Source of the DNA: Caulobacter vibrioides
GTDB taxonomy: Bacteria; Pseudomonadota; Alphaproteobacteria; Caulobacterales; Caulobacteraceae
Reading direction: 5' to 3'
Length of the DNA stretch: 64,000 bases
NCBI RefSeq assembly: GCF_002858865.1
Contig: NZ_PJRR01000007.1
Coordinates: forward strand, 124,001 to 188,000
Shown: in pieces, positions 16,514-26,173 of the stretch
Position numbering within the stretch: position 1 is the first letter of the stretch
Layout of the letters: each line of letters starts with the position of its first letter
Program-made: the position numbers and the translations under genes
The notes under the pieces: model-generated
What the model saw: the letters and a program-made list of their open reading frames with translations, nothing else
The model's database searches: none
What the model was told of the DNA's origin: nothing

Positions 16514-18223
16514 ATGGCTCGCATCCTGATTACCTCCGCCCTGCCGTACATCAACGGCATCAAGCACCTGGGGAACCTCGCGGGCTCCATGCTGCCGGCG
16601 GACGTCTATGCGCGCTTCAAGCGGGCCCAGGGCCACGAGACACTCTACATCTGCGCCACCGACGAGCACGGCACGCCCGCTGAACTGGCCGCCGCCGCCG
16701 CCGGCCAGGACGTGGCCGCCTATTGCGCCGAGCAGCATGTGCTGCAGCACGCGGTAGGCCGCGCCTTTGGCCTGTCCTGGGACCATTTCGGCCGCTCGTC
16801 CTCGCCGCAGAACCATCGCCTGACCCAGCACTTCTGCCAGGCGCTGGAAGACCATGGCCTGATCGAGGAGCGGGTCGACCAGATGGTCTATTCGGTCGAC
16901 GACAAGCGCTTCCTGCCCGACCGCTATGTCGAGGGGACCTGCCCGCACTGCAAGTTCGAGAAGGCGCGCGGCGACCAGTGCGACAACTGCGGCAACCTGC
17001 TGGACCCGACCGACCTGATCGATCCCTACTCGGTGATCTCGGGCTCGCGGAACATCGAGGTGCGCGACACCAAGCACCTCTACCTGCTGCAGACCAAGAT
17101 GCAGGACAAGATCCGCGCCTGGGTCGACGCCCACGCCGACTGGCCGCCGCTGGCCCGCTCGATCGCCTACAAGCACCTGGACGAGGGTCTGATCGACCGC
17201 GGCATCACCCGTGACCTGGCCTGGGGCATCCCGGTCGCCCAGGACGGTGTGCCGCGTCCGGGCTTCGAGGAGAAGGTTTTCTACGTCTGGTTCGACGCGC
17301 CGATCGAATACATCGCCGCCACCCAGGAGTGGGCCGAAGGCTCGCCTGATCGCGACTGGAAGCGCTGGTGGCGCACCGACGCCGGCGCCGACGACGTCCG
17401 CTACGTCCAGTTCATGGGCAAGGACAATGTGGCGTTCCACACCGTCAGCTTCCCGGCCACGATCCTCGGCTCGGAAGAGCCGTGGAAGAGCGTCGACATG
17501 CTGAAAGCCTTCAACTGGCTGAACTGGTACGGCGGCAAGTTCTCGACCAGCAACAAGCGCGGCGTCTTCATGGACGCGGCTCTGGAGATCCTGCCGCCCG
17601 ACCTGTGGCGCTGGTACCTGACGGCCAATTCGCCGGAAGGCAGCGACACCGCCTTCACCTGGGAGCAGTTCGCCAGCGCCGTGAACCGCGACCTGGCCGA
17701 TGTGCTGGGCAATTTCGTCAACCGCATCCTGAAGTTCAACGAGAGCAAGTTCGAGGGCGTGGTCCCGGCGGGCGGCGAGCCTGGTCCGCTGGAGGAAAAG
17801 CTGTTCGCTGATGTCTCGGCGCGTCTGGCGGATCTGACCGAACAGATGGACGCCATCGAGATCCGCAAGAGCGCCCAGGCGCTGCGGGCCCTCTGGGTGG
17901 TCGGCAACGAGTATCTGCAGGAGGCCGCACCCTGGACCGCGATCAAGACCGATCGCGACCGCGCCGCCGTCATCGTGCGCACCGCCCTGAACCTGGCGGC
18001 CCTCTACGCCAAGATCTCGGCCCCGTTCATTCCGTTCGCCGCCGAGAAGATCGGCGATGCGTTCGGTCTCGACTTCCCGGCCACCTGGCCGTCGAACGAC
18101 GCCAAGGCCGAGCTCGACACCCTGAGCGTCGGCCGGCCGATCACCGTGCCGGAGGTCCTGTTCAAGAAGATCGAGGACGAGCAGATCGCCGAATGGACAG
18201 CCCGCTTCGGCGGCGCGGAGTAA
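16514..18223 (+). CDS. metG: methionyl-tRNA synthetase
   Basis: MetRS charges tRNA-Met with methionine. The 569-residue class I synthetase has the HIGH-like motif as HLGN in [15 protein letters not shown] (residue about 10-27). A four-Cys zinc knuckle follows ([17 protein letters not shown], about residues 140-160), and the KMSKS-like motif appears as KFSTSNKRG (about residue 340). The anticodon-binding helical domain follows and ends without the extra C-terminal EMAP/Trbp111 domain found in E. coli MetG. The gene is essential and monocistronic or paired with the MFS gene that follows one base after its stop. Confidence 0.97.
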   Translation: MARILITSALPYINGIKHLGNLAGSMLPADVYARFKRAQGHETLYICATDEHGTPAELAAAAAGQDVAAYCAEQHVLQHAVGRAFGLSWDHFGRSSSPQNHRLTQHFCQALEDHGLIEERVDQMVYSVDDKRFLPDRYVEGTCPHCKFEKARGDQCDNCGNLLDPTDLIDPYSVISGSRNIEVRDTKHLYLLQTKMQDKIRAWVDAHADWPPLARSIAYKHLDEGLIDRGITRDLAWGIPVAQDGVPRPGFEEKVFYVWFDAPIEYIAATQEWAEGSPDRDWKRWWRTDAGADDVRYVQFMGKDNVAFHTVSFPATILGSEEPWKSVDMLKAFNWLNWYGGKFSTSNKRGVFMDAALEILPPDLWRWYLTANSPEGSDTAFTWEQFASAVNRDLADVLGNFVNRILKFNESKFEGVVPAGGEPGPLEEKLFADVSARLADLTEQMDAIEIRKSAQALRALWVVGNEYLQEAAPWTAIKTDRDRAAVIVRTALNLAALYAKISAPFIPFAAEKIGDAFGLDFPATWPSNDAKAELDTLSVGRPITVPEVLFKKIEDEQIAEWTARFGGAE

Positions 18224-18224
18224 G

Positions 18225-19439
18225 GTGACGGGCGGCGCGGACAGGACGGAGGGGCAGGGGCTTTCGACCCTGGTTCGCCTGTGCCTGTTCTACGCCGCCA
18301 TCTTTCTGAGCTCGGGCGTCAGCCTGCCGTATATCGGCACCTATCTGCGCGATCGCGGGATGACCGGCGGCGAGATTGGCCTCATCCTGGCCATCCCCCT
18401 GCTGGTCAAGCCCTTCACGGGACCGGTGCTGGCGGTCTGGGCGGACGGCTTCACCCTGCGCCGCACGCCCATGGTGCTGCTGCTGCTGGGCGCGGCGATC
18501 GGTTATGGCGCTCTGCTGGGTCCGGCGAACCTCTGGTGGTTCATTCTGGCGTGGTTTGTCGGCCAGACCTTGCTGTCGACCGTTTCACCGTTGATCGACG
18601 TCATCACCCTGCGCCGGGCGCGGGTCGAGCGCTTCAACTACGGCATTCCGCGCGGCACGGGTTCCAGCGCCTTCATCGCGGCCAATCTCGCCATGGGGGC
18701 GATCCTCACCGTCGCGGCGCCGACCATCATCGCCGTCTGGATCGCGGCGGCCTGCCTGTTCGGAGCGGTGGCGGCTGCGACCCTGGTGCCGCCCGAACGT
18801 GTCCACGCCGAGGGAGCCAAGCCGCTGAAGTCCGAGCGCTGGAACGGCCTGTCGGAGCTGCTGCGTAACCGCACCTTCGTGCTGGCGGTGGTGACCGCCG
18901 GCCTGATCCAGGGTGCGCACGCCTTCTACTACAGCTTCTCGGCTATCCTCTGGCGCAAGCAGGGGATCAGCGAGCCGATGATCGGCGTGCTGTGGGGCGT
19001 AGGCGTCGCAGCCGAGGTGGCCTTCATGTGGTTCCTGGAGCCTCTACGCCGACGCTGGGGACCGGAGTTGTTCCTGGTGCTGGGCGCGGGCGCCGCTGTG
19101 CTGCGGTGGACGATCTACGCCTTCGAGCCGCCGCTTTGGGCGCTGTTTCCGCTCCAGATGCTGCATGCCCTGACCTTCGCCGCCTCGTTCCTGGCGTCGT
19201 TGCGGCTGATCGAAAAGCTGGCCCCGCCGTCCGCCGCCTCGCCGGCCCAGGCGATCAACTCGGCGCTGTCGTCGGGGTTCACCTTGGGCATCGCCACCCT
19301 GGCGTCGGGCCCGCTGTTCGACGCCTTCGGGGCGTTTGGCTATCTGGCCACCGCCGGCATGGCGCTGCTGGGCCTGGCCGGCGCGATCCTGCTGACGCGC
19401 AGGGCGCGGAGCCTGTCGTCCGACAGGCTCCGGTACTGA
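18225..19439 (+). CDS. MFS transporter, 3-phenylpropionate-transporter-like
   Basis: The 404-residue, roughly 12-segment membrane protein begins at GTG 18225, one base after the metG stop, so it is translationally coupled. The first transmembrane helix runs through LVRLCLFYAAIFLSSGVSLPY, and TYLRDRGMTGGEIGLILAIPLLVKPF matches the start of the MFS_1_like/HcaT group. The cytoplasmic loop between helices 6 and 7 is short, near KPLKSERWNGLSEL. The substrate is unknown; its coupling to metG is not functionally obvious. Confidence 0.85.
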   Translation: MTGGADRTEGQGLSTLVRLCLFYAAIFLSSGVSLPYIGTYLRDRGMTGGEIGLILAIPLLVKPFTGPVLAVWADGFTLRRTPMVLLLLGAAIGYGALLGPANLWWFILAWFVGQTLLSTVSPLIDVITLRRARVERFNYGIPRGTGSSAFIAANLAMGAILTVAAPTIIAVWIAAACLFGAVAAATLVPPERVHAEGAKPLKSERWNGLSELLRNRTFVLAVVTAGLIQGAHAFYYSFSAILWRKQGISEPMIGVLWGVGVAAEVAFMWFLEPLRRRWGPELFLVLGAGAAVLRWTIYAFEPPLWALFPLQMLHALTFAASFLASLRLIEKLAPPSAASPAQAINSALSSGFTLGIATLASGPLFDAFGAFGYLATAGMALLGLAGAILLTRRARSLSSDRLRY

Positions 19440-19452
19440 CCCGGCGCCGCGC

Positions 19453-21360
19453 CTAGATGGTGTAGTCGATCTCCTGGCCCTCCAGCCAGGCGACGATCCG
19501 TTCGGCCGCCTCGACAGGATCGATCGTGGTGGTGTCGATGCGCAGCTCCGGCGACGCCGGCGCCTCATAGGGGCTGTCGACGCCGGTGAAGTTCTTGAGC
19601 TGGCCCGAGCGCGCCTTCTTGTAGAGACCCTTGACGTCCCGCGCCTCGGCGACGGCCAGCGGCGTGTCGACAAAGACCTCGATGAACTCGCCGGGCTCCA
19701 GCAGGTCGCGCGCCAGTTGGCGCTCGGCCCGGAAGGGCGAGATGAAGGCCGTCAGCACGATCAGGCCGGCATCGACCATCAGCTTGGCGACCTCGGCCAC
19801 CCGGCGGATGTTCTCGACGCGGTCCTCCTCGGTGAACCCGAGGTCCTTGTTCAGCCCGTGCCGGACATTGTCGCCGTCCAGCAGATAGGTGTGGCGACCC
19901 AGGGCGTGCAGGCGCTTTTCGACCAGATTGGCGATCGTCGACTTGCCCGCGCCCGACAGGCCCGTCAGCCAGACGACCTGGCCGCGCTGGCGTTTCAGCG
20001 CCGCCCGCGAGACCTTGGTCACATCTGTGTGCTGCCAGTGGATGTTGTCGGCGCGCCGCAGGGCGAAGTTGATCAGACCTGCGCCGACCGTGCGGTTGCT
20101 CAGCCGGTCGATCAGGATGAACCCGCCCATCTGACGGTTTTCGGCATAGGCCTCGAACGGGATGGCTTGGTCGAGCGACAGATTGCAGACCCCGATCTCG
20201 TTCAGTTCAAGGCGCTTGGCGGCCGTCTTCTCCAGCGTGTTGACGTTCACGCGGTGCTTGATGTCGGTGATGCTGGCGCCGACCGTGCGCGCGCCGAGCT
20301 TCAGCAGATAGGTGCGGCCCGGCGGCAGCGGCTCGTCGTCCATCCAGACGAGGGTGGCCTCGAACTGGTTGGCCACCGGGGCGGGCGCGTCGGCGGCGGC
20401 GATGACGTCGCCGCGCGAGATGTCGATCTCGTCTTCCAGCGTCAGGGTGACCGACTGGCCGGCGACGGCCTGGTCGAGATCGCCCGGCAGGGTGACGATG
20501 CGGGCCACGCGGCTTTCGCGGCCCGAGGGCAGGGCGCGGATACGGTCGCCCGGCTTGATCGAACCCGAGGCGATCAGGCCCGAGAAGCCCCGGAAGTCGA
20601 GATTGGGTCGGTTGACCCACTGGACCGGCATGCGGAAGGGCTTGGCCTGAAGGTCGTCCTCGACCTCGACGGCTTCCAGCCAGTCCATCAGGATCGGGCC
20701 TTCAAACCAGGGCGTGGCGTCGCTGCGGGTCGCCATGTTGTCGCCGCCGAGGCCTGAGATCGGGATCGGGGTGAACACCGAAAGGCCGATCCGTTCGGCG
20801 AAGGCGCGGTAGTCAGCGACGATGGCGTCGAACACGCCCTTGTCCCAGCCGACCAGGTCCATCTTGTTCACCGCCAGCACTACGTGGCGGATGCCCAGCA
20901 GGCTGACGAGATAGCTGTGGCGACGGGTCTGGGTCAGCACGCCCTTGCGCGCATCGATCAGGATCACGGCCGCGTCGGCGGTCGAGGCCCCGGTGACCAT
21001 GTTGCGGGTGTACTGCTCGTGGCCGGGCGTGTCGGCGACGATGAACTTGCGCTTCTCGGTCGAGAAGAAGCGGTAGGCCACATCGATGGTGATGCCTTGC
21101 TCGCGCTCAGCGGCCAGACCGTCGACCAGCAAGGCGAAGTCGATCGCGCCGCCTTGGGTGCCGACCTTCCTGGAGTCGGCCTCGAGGGCCGCCATCTGGT
21201 CCTCGAAGATCATCTTGCTGTCGTACAGCAGGCGACCGATCAGGGTGGACTTGCCGTCGTCGACGCTGCCGCAGGTGATGAAGCGCAGCAGCGACTTGTG
21301 CTGGTGCTGATGCAGGTAGGCTTCGATATCCTCGGCGATCAGGGCGGACTGGTGGGCCAT
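19453..21360 (-). CDS. cysNC: bifunctional sulfate adenylyltransferase large subunit / APS kinase (CysN-CysC fusion)
   Basis: This protein makes APS with CysD (GTP-driven sulfurylation) and then phosphorylates APS to PAPS for cysteine synthesis. The 635-residue product has an EF-Tu-like GTPase at residues about 25-240 (P-loop [30 protein letters not shown]) and two beta-barrel domains. A complete APS kinase occupies about 455-635 (P-loop [29 protein letters not shown]). The fusion is common in alphaproteobacteria. Its start ATG overlaps the TGA of cysD by one base, so the subunits are translationally coupled. Confidence 0.97.
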   Translation of the reverse strand: MAHQSALIAEDIEAYLHQHQHKSLLRFITCGSVDDGKSTLIGRLLYDSKMIFEDQMAALEADSRKVGTQGGAIDFALLVDGLAAEREQGITIDVAYRFFSTEKRKFIVADTPGHEQYTRNMVTGASTADAAVILIDARKGVLTQTRRHSYLVSLLGIRHVVLAVNKMDLVGWDKGVFDAIVADYRAFAERIGLSVFTPIPISGLGGDNMATRSDATPWFEGPILMDWLEAVEVEDDLQAKPFRMPVQWVNRPNLDFRGFSGLIASGSIKPGDRIRALPSGRESRVARIVTLPGDLDQAVAGQSVTLTLEDEIDISRGDVIAAADAPAPVANQFEATLVWMDDEPLPPGRTYLLKLGARTVGASITDIKHRVNVNTLEKTAAKRLELNEIGVCNLSLDQAIPFEAYAENRQMGGFILIDRLSNRTVGAGLINFALRRADNIHWQHTDVTKVSRAALKRQRGQVVWLTGLSGAGKSTIANLVEKRLHALGRHTYLLDGDNVRHGLNKDLGFTEEDRVENIRRVAEVAKLMVDAGLIVLTAFISPFRAERQLARDLLEPGEFIEVFVDTPLAVAEARDVKGLYKKARSGQLKNFTGVDSPYEAPASPELRIDTTTIDPVEAAERIVAWLEGQEIDYTI

Positions 21361-22295
21361 CAGAAGTACCCTTCCTGCTTCTTCTTCTCCATCGAGGCGG
21401 ACTGGTCATGGTCGATGACCCGGCCCTGGCGCTCGCTGGTGGTGGTCAGCAGCATTTCCTGGATGACCTGGGGCAGGGTGGCGGCGGTGCTCTCGACCGC
21501 GCCCGTCAGCGGGTAGCAGCCCAGGGTGCGGAAGCGGACGCTTCGCATCTGCGGGACCTCGCCGTCGCGAAGGCGGAAGCGGTCATCGTCGACCATGATC
21601 AGCGCGCCGTCGCGCTCGACCACCGGCCGCTCGGCGGCGAAGTACAGCGGCACGATCGGGATGTTCTCCAGGTGGATGTACTGCCAGACATCCAGCTCGG
21701 TCCAATTGGAGATCGGGAAGACTCGCAGGCTTTCGCCAGGATGCTTGCGCGTGTTGTAGAGGTTCCAGAGCTCGGGGCGCTGGTTCTTCGGGTCCCAGCG
21801 GTGCTCGGACGATCGGAACGAGAACACCCGTTCCTTGGCGCGGCTTTTCTCCTCGTCGCGGCGGGCTCCACCGAAGGCGGCGTCGAAGCCGTACTTGGAA
21901 AGGGCCTGCTTGAGACCTTCGGTCTTCCACAAATCGGTGTGGACCGCGCTGCCGTGGTCGAACGGGTTGATCCCCCGGGCCTGAGCATCAGGGTTCTTGT
22001 GCACGAGAAGATCAAAGCCCAGTTCCGAGCCGATCCGGTCGCGCAGCGCATACATGTCGCGGAACTTCCAGGTCGTGTCGACGTGCAGAAGCGGGAAGGG
22101 CGGCTTGCTGGGATAGAACGCCTTGGCCGCCAGATGCAGCATCACCGCACTGTCCTTGCCGATCGAGTACAGCATGACCGGGCGCTCGCACTCGGCGGCC
22201 ACCTCGCGAAGGATGTGGATGCTCTCGGCCTCCAGTCGCTGCAGGTGAGTCAGGCGGGCCGGCGTGATCGCCGATTGGGTCAGATCGGGCGTCAT
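21360..22295 (-). CDS. cysD: sulfate adenylyltransferase small subunit
   Basis: CysD performs ATP sulfurylase chemistry with CysN in sulfate assimilation. The 311-residue product begins at ATG 22295 ([28 protein letters not shown]); the only upstream option is a TTG with no better ribosome-binding site. It is a PAPS-reductase/PP-loop family member: the PP-loop is [18 protein letters not shown] near residue 45. The [19 protein letters not shown] strand and the KTEGLKQAL and [13 protein letters not shown] basic segments are typical of CysD. It lies first in the cysD-cysNC operon. Confidence 0.96.
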   Translation of the reverse strand: MTPDLTQSAITPARLTHLQRLEAESIHILREVAAECERPVMLYSIGKDSAVMLHLAAKAFYPSKPPFPLLHVDTTWKFRDMYALRDRIGSELGFDLLVHKNPDAQARGINPFDHGSAVHTDLWKTEGLKQALSKYGFDAAFGGARRDEEKSRAKERVFSFRSSEHRWDPKNQRPELWNLYNTRKHPGESLRVFPISNWTELDVWQYIHLENIPIVPLYFAAERPVVERDGALIMVDDDRFRLRDGEVPQMRSVRFRTLGCYPLTGAVESTAATLPQVIQEMLLTTTSERQGRVIDHDQSASMEKKKQEGYF

Positions 22296-22570
22296 CGGGT
22301 CCGGCGGAGAAGCGGCGGGAGCGTATTGGGTGAAGGCCAAGGCGAGCGTCCGCTAGGAAAGAGTGTTCAGGCGCAACCTGGGGGAAGGTCCCAAGGCCTA
22401 GACTGGCACCTAGGGCCGAGCGAGGGTTGCGACAACCATCGGAATTCTAAGGGCGCTGTCAGATGCCGTGGAGCCGTCTTGTACGCCCATCGGCCCTTCA
22501 TGACCAAAAGTTCACTCGCCTGCTTTGCGAAATGCTCGCATAACGCCGCTATGGGATCGTGAGGCGAGCT

Positions 22571-22777
22571 ATGGGCTTCCTGGCGGAAATGCTGGCGGTT
22601 GCGGTGGTCTGGCTGTCGACCTTCGCGCTTTGCCAGTTCGGCTTGGTTCTCGATCATGTCTGCCCCTCGAAGGCTGAGAGCACTCAAGCCCGCACCGTCA
22701 ATCGCACGCGCGAAGCCGCCATGCGTCCCGCGCCTGTTGATGTGAAGCGACCGGCGGCGGCTCATAGCGACACGTGA
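22571..22777 (+). CDS. possible small single-pass membrane protein
   Basis: ATG 22571 is preceded by GAGGCGAGCT and opens a 68-residue frame. It has one hydrophobic segment, MGFLAEMLAVAVVWLSTFAL, and a polar, basic tail. The frame fills most of the gap between cysD and tipN on the tipN strand. No family is recognised, and the codon pattern of the tail is not persuasive, so this may be a chance ORF. Confidence 0.4.
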   Translation: MGFLAEMLAVAVVWLSTFALCQFGLVLDHVCPSKAESTQARTVNRTREAAMRPAPVDVKRPAAAHSDT

Positions 22778-22949
22778 AAGCCGCGCTCTGGCATCGCAAC
22801 TCCTGAAAACGCAACCAAAGCCGCTTTTCGCCAAGGCTTTTCACCGTTAGGTTCATGCGACACGCGAAGGTGGGGTCCGGCGCGCGACTGTTTAGCGCGC
22901 CCCCTCGTCGACGCCCACTTTACGCCCCGTCTTGGGACCCCGGCTGTGT

Positions 22950-25598
22950 ATGAAGCCTAAGAAGCGCCAACCGCTCGATTTCTCCGCGACCCCGACGGAG
23001 ATCCCTCCCGAGGAACCCAAGACTGCGCCTGAACTTCCGGAGTCCGCGTCTTTCGCGGCGCCGGACGCCGAACCCAGCTTCGCAGAGCCGTTGACGTTGA
23101 GCGACGCCGCGCCGGATGACCTCGCGGTCCCGACGCCGACGACCGTGCGTTCGCGCCGGCGTCGCGAGGCGGAGACCGCGCGTTTCGCCGAGCCCGACAT
23201 GAAGGTCGCCAATTCGCTTGCGGCGACGCCGCAGCCGCCGGCGCCTATCCTGGAGCCTAGTGCGCCATCGGCGCCGCCGGCCCGGTCGGAAACCCGCGAA
23301 GCCGCCCTGGATCTTCGGGGTTCGGTTTCGGCCTCCGCCGCCTCCCTTGAGGCGGAGGTTGTTCCGCGTCGCATGTCCGGCGTCCTGTTCTGGACGCTGG
23401 CGACGGCGGTCGCAGCGCTCTGGGCGCTTGCCCCCATCGCCTTCGCGCTCGGCTATGCGCGCGGCGTACCGGCCTTCAAGATCGAGGGCTTCGCGTTGAT
23501 GGTCTTTGCGGGCCTCGCGATCGGTCCGGCGCTGCTGACCCTTCTGGGCGCCTATATGCTGCGCCAGGCCAACGGCATTTCCGACGAACTGCGTCGCAAC
23601 CGTACCCTGACCGACCGCCTGGTGGCGCCGGCGGCTCTTGCCGCCGCCGGCGCCACGAACGCTGTCGACGCGATGCGCCAGGGCGTCGACGAAGCCGCCG
23701 CCGCCGCTGAGCGCGCGCGGGAGCACATCATTTCACTTCGCAAGGCTCTTGCCGAAGAAACGGCGCGTCTCGCGGAGGCCGCCGCTGAGTCCGCGCGTAT
23801 GGCCAACCAGCTGGCGCAGGGCCTGAGCCATGAGCGCTCGGCCATGGAGACCCTGTCGCAGTCTCTGGACGCGCGCTCGACGGCGGTGGTCGATGCGATC
23901 GGCAGCCAGGCGCGAATGGTCGCCGAGGCCTCCGACCTGGCGGAGACCCAACTGCGCGAGGCCGAGGCCGCGCTGGCGGCGCGCGCCGCCGATCTGGCCG
24001 CTGCGGCGGCCGAGGCGTCGGACGCGGCTCGCGTCGGGGCCGAGGATCTGTCCCGCCAGATCGCCCGCCTGGAAACGGCCGGCGTCGGGGTCGGAGACCA
24101 GGTGGCGTCGGTCGAAAAGACGCTCGCCGCGCAACGCGCCGCGCTTGTCGAGATCAGTCAGGCGCTCCGCTCCGAGCAGGAGGATTTCGCCGCCGAAGCC
24201 GAGACCCGGACGGCTCAACTCACCGAGTTCGTGGCCTATACGCGGGTCGGCGCGACCGAGCTTTCGGACACCGCCGCCATGGGCGCGGAGATCCTGCGCG
24301 GCTTGATCAGCGCGGCGGCCGATCAGTTCCGCGAGATGGCGGACGGCGCCAAGTCGCAGCGCGACACGCTGGCCGAGGAGGCCAAGAAGACCCTCGAGAC
24401 CATCGGCGATGTCGCCGAGAACCAGAGGACTCTGCTCGAAGAAGAGCTGAAGGCGGCCATGGAGGCCATGGCCGAGGCGGCGCTGAAAGCCAGCGAGAGC
24501 GTCGAGGCGCGGGTCGAGGCGGCGCGTAGCCGTGTCGATCAGCTGAACGAGATCGCCTTCGCCGCCGGCCAGAAGGCTGACGCGGTGTTCGAGTCGCGGA
24601 TGGAAGAGGCGCGCGACATCATCGAACACTCGGCCCAGATGGTCGAGCAGGCCGGCGCGCGGACGTCCCAGAAGCTCCAGGACTCGGTCCAGACCGCCCG
24701 CAGCACGCTCGACGAATTGGAGGTGATGCTGGCCGAGATCGGCCGTCGCACCGCCGACCTGCCGGCTGAGGCGCTGCAGAAGGCTGGCGAGGTTCGCATC
24801 GCGATCGAGCAGGGCGTCGAGCACCTGATGAACGCCGTGCGCCGCACCGCCGAGGAGACGGCGGCGATCGACCAGGCCTTCCAGGAGCGCGTTCGTCGCA
24901 ACTATGAAATGCTGAGCGAGGCGGCGGGCGCCGTCACGGCCTCGGGGATTTCGACGGTCGCAGCGCGCGCGACCCCCGCCGCGCCGCCGCCCAGCCGTTC
25001 ACGCGCCGCGCCGCCGCCTTCCGCACTTCCGACCGTCGAGTTCGATGATGAGGACGAGCCGCCGTCGGACCGCCGTCGGCTACGTTTGACCCCGACGGCG
25101 ACCGACCAGGAGTTCCGCTCGGTCTTCGAGCAGGCTTCCGCGCGCAAGCAGACGGGGACGCCGCCGACGGAAGCCGAAGCCGACGGCAACTGGAGTTGGC
25201 GTGGCCTGCTGTCGGGCATCGAGAGCAGCTCGCCGGGCGACGCGGGGCTGGGTGAGAAGCTCGCCGCAGAGATCACCGCCATGGGCATCGACCCCCACGC
25301 TCTGTTGCCGCGCGGACGGATCGACGAGATCGCCGCCGCGCTCCAGACGCGTGACGGAGAGGGCGCGCGAGAGGTGGTCAAGCGCCTGGCGCCGGCCGCG
25401 ATCCGTCGCTTGGTCCGTCGCCTGTTCTCCGACGCGACGCTGAAGGGCAACACCGAGCGCTTCCTCAAGCGCTATGCGGGCATGATCGACGAGGCGGCCG
25501 GCCAGGATCGCGAAGGCTTCCTGCTCGCCGCCCTGCTGTCCTCCGACGCTGGGCGGGCCTATCTGCTGCTCGACGCGGCGAGCGGCGATCTGGCCTAG
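22950..25598 (+). CDS. tipN: polarity/birth-scar protein TipN
   Basis: TipN marks the new pole and division site in Caulobacter, orients MreB and flagellum placement, and interacts with ParA. The 882-residue product (ATG 22950; an in-frame TTG 18 bases earlier is less likely) has a Pro/Glu/Ala-rich cytoplasmic N-terminus (about 1-138). Two transmembrane helices follow (about 142-168, LFWTLATAVAALWALAPIAFALGYA; and about 178-203). A very long Ala/Glu-rich coiled coil runs from about 205 to 660, then a Pro-rich linker (about 675-710) and a folded C-terminal piece with RRLVRRLFSD. This two-TM plus giant coiled-coil architecture and size match TipN. Confidence 0.93.
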   Translation: MKPKKRQPLDFSATPTEIPPEEPKTAPELPESASFAAPDAEPSFAEPLTLSDAAPDDLAVPTPTTVRSRRRREAETARFAEPDMKVANSLAATPQPPAPILEPSAPSAPPARSETREAALDLRGSVSASAASLEAEVVPRRMSGVLFWTLATAVAALWALAPIAFALGYARGVPAFKIEGFALMVFAGLAIGPALLTLLGAYMLRQANGISDELRRNRTLTDRLVAPAALAAAGATNAVDAMRQGVDEAAAAAERAREHIISLRKALAEETARLAEAAAESARMANQLAQGLSHERSAMETLSQSLDARSTAVVDAIGSQARMVAEASDLAETQLREAEAALAARAADLAAAAAEASDAARVGAEDLSRQIARLETAGVGVGDQVASVEKTLAAQRAALVEISQALRSEQEDFAAEAETRTAQLTEFVAYTRVGATELSDTAAMGAEILRGLISAAADQFREMADGAKSQRDTLAEEAKKTLETIGDVAENQRTLLEEELKAAMEAMAEAALKASESVEARVEAARSRVDQLNEIAFAAGQKADAVFESRMEEARDIIEHSAQMVEQAGARTSQKLQDSVQTARSTLDELEVMLAEIGRRTADLPAEALQKAGEVRIAIEQGVEHLMNAVRRTAEETAAIDQAFQERVRRNYEMLSEAAGAVTASGISTVAARATPAAPPPSRSRAAPPPSALPTVEFDDEDEPPSDRRRLRLTPTATDQEFRSVFEQASARKQTGTPPTEAEADGNWSWRGLLSGIESSSPGDAGLGEKLAAEITAMGIDPHALLPRGRIDEIAAALQTRDGEGAREVVKRLAPAAIRRLVRRLFSDATLKGNTERFLKRYAGMIDEAAGQDREGFLLAALLSSDAGRAYLLLDAASGDLA

Positions 25599-25612
25599 GC
25601 CGAGCCGGCTGA

Positions 25613-26173
25613 ATGAAGCGTGTGTTTGATGTGCTGGCTGCAGCGATCGGGCTGGCGGTCCTGGTCCTGCCGCTGGTCGTGCTGTGGGCGCTTGTGCGGC
25701 TGACTTCGCCGGGGCCAGGTCTCTACTGGTCGCAGCGCGTGGGGCGCGCCTCGGCGCTGTTTCCGATGCCGAAGTTTCGCACCATGCGCATCGATACGCC
25801 CGAGGTGGCCACCCACCTTCTCGACAATCCTGATCAATGGCTGACGCCGATCGGCGGCCTGATGCGCAAGCTCAGTCTTGATGAGTTGCCCCAGCTCTGG
25901 AGCGTGCTCGTCGGTCACATGAGCCTGGTCGGACCCCGGCCAGCTCTGTTCAATCAGGACGACTTGATCGCCGCGCGCCGTACAGCCGGCGTTGACGCCT
26001 TGCGCCCCGGCGTGACGGGGTGGGCGCAGATCAATGGGCGAGACGAGCTGTCGATCGCCGACAAGGTCGCCCTTGACGCCGAATATCTGCGCCGCCGCTC
26101 GCTTCTGTTCGATCTGCGGATCCTGGTCAGCACCGTCATCCCGGTGCTGACCGCACGGGGCGTCACCCGTTAG
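25613..26173 (+). CDS. undecaprenyl-phosphate sugar-phosphate transferase (short PHPT/WecA-independent type)
   Basis: Such enzymes start polysaccharide assembly by moving a sugar-1-phosphate onto undecaprenyl phosphate at the inner membrane. The 186-residue protein is only the catalytic core: one N-terminal hydrophobic re-entrant helix (AAIGLAVLVLPLVVLWALV), KFRTMRIDTP, LSLDELPQLWSVLVGHMSLVGPRPAL with the conserved Asp-Glu pair, and RPGVTGWAQINGRDE. It follows tipN by 14 bases and is probably co-transcribed. From memory, the gene next to tipN has been linked to O-antigen initiation (WbqP-like); I cannot confirm that here. It overlaps the convergent uxuB stop by four bases. Confidence 0.88.
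   Translation: MKRVFDVLAAAIGLAVLVLPLVVLWALVRLTSPGPGLYWSQRVGRASALFPMPKFRTMRIDTPEVATHLLDNPDQWLTPIGGLMRKLSLDELPQLWSVLVGHMSLVGPRPALFNQDDLIAARRTAGVDALRPGVTGWAQINGRDELSIADKVALDAEYLRRRSLLFDLRILVSTVIPVLTARGVTR

Noticed and set aside
22378-22834. A 155-codon minus-strand frame between cysD and tipN
   Set aside because: No recognisable features and poor composition; it also overlaps the opposite small membrane ORF.
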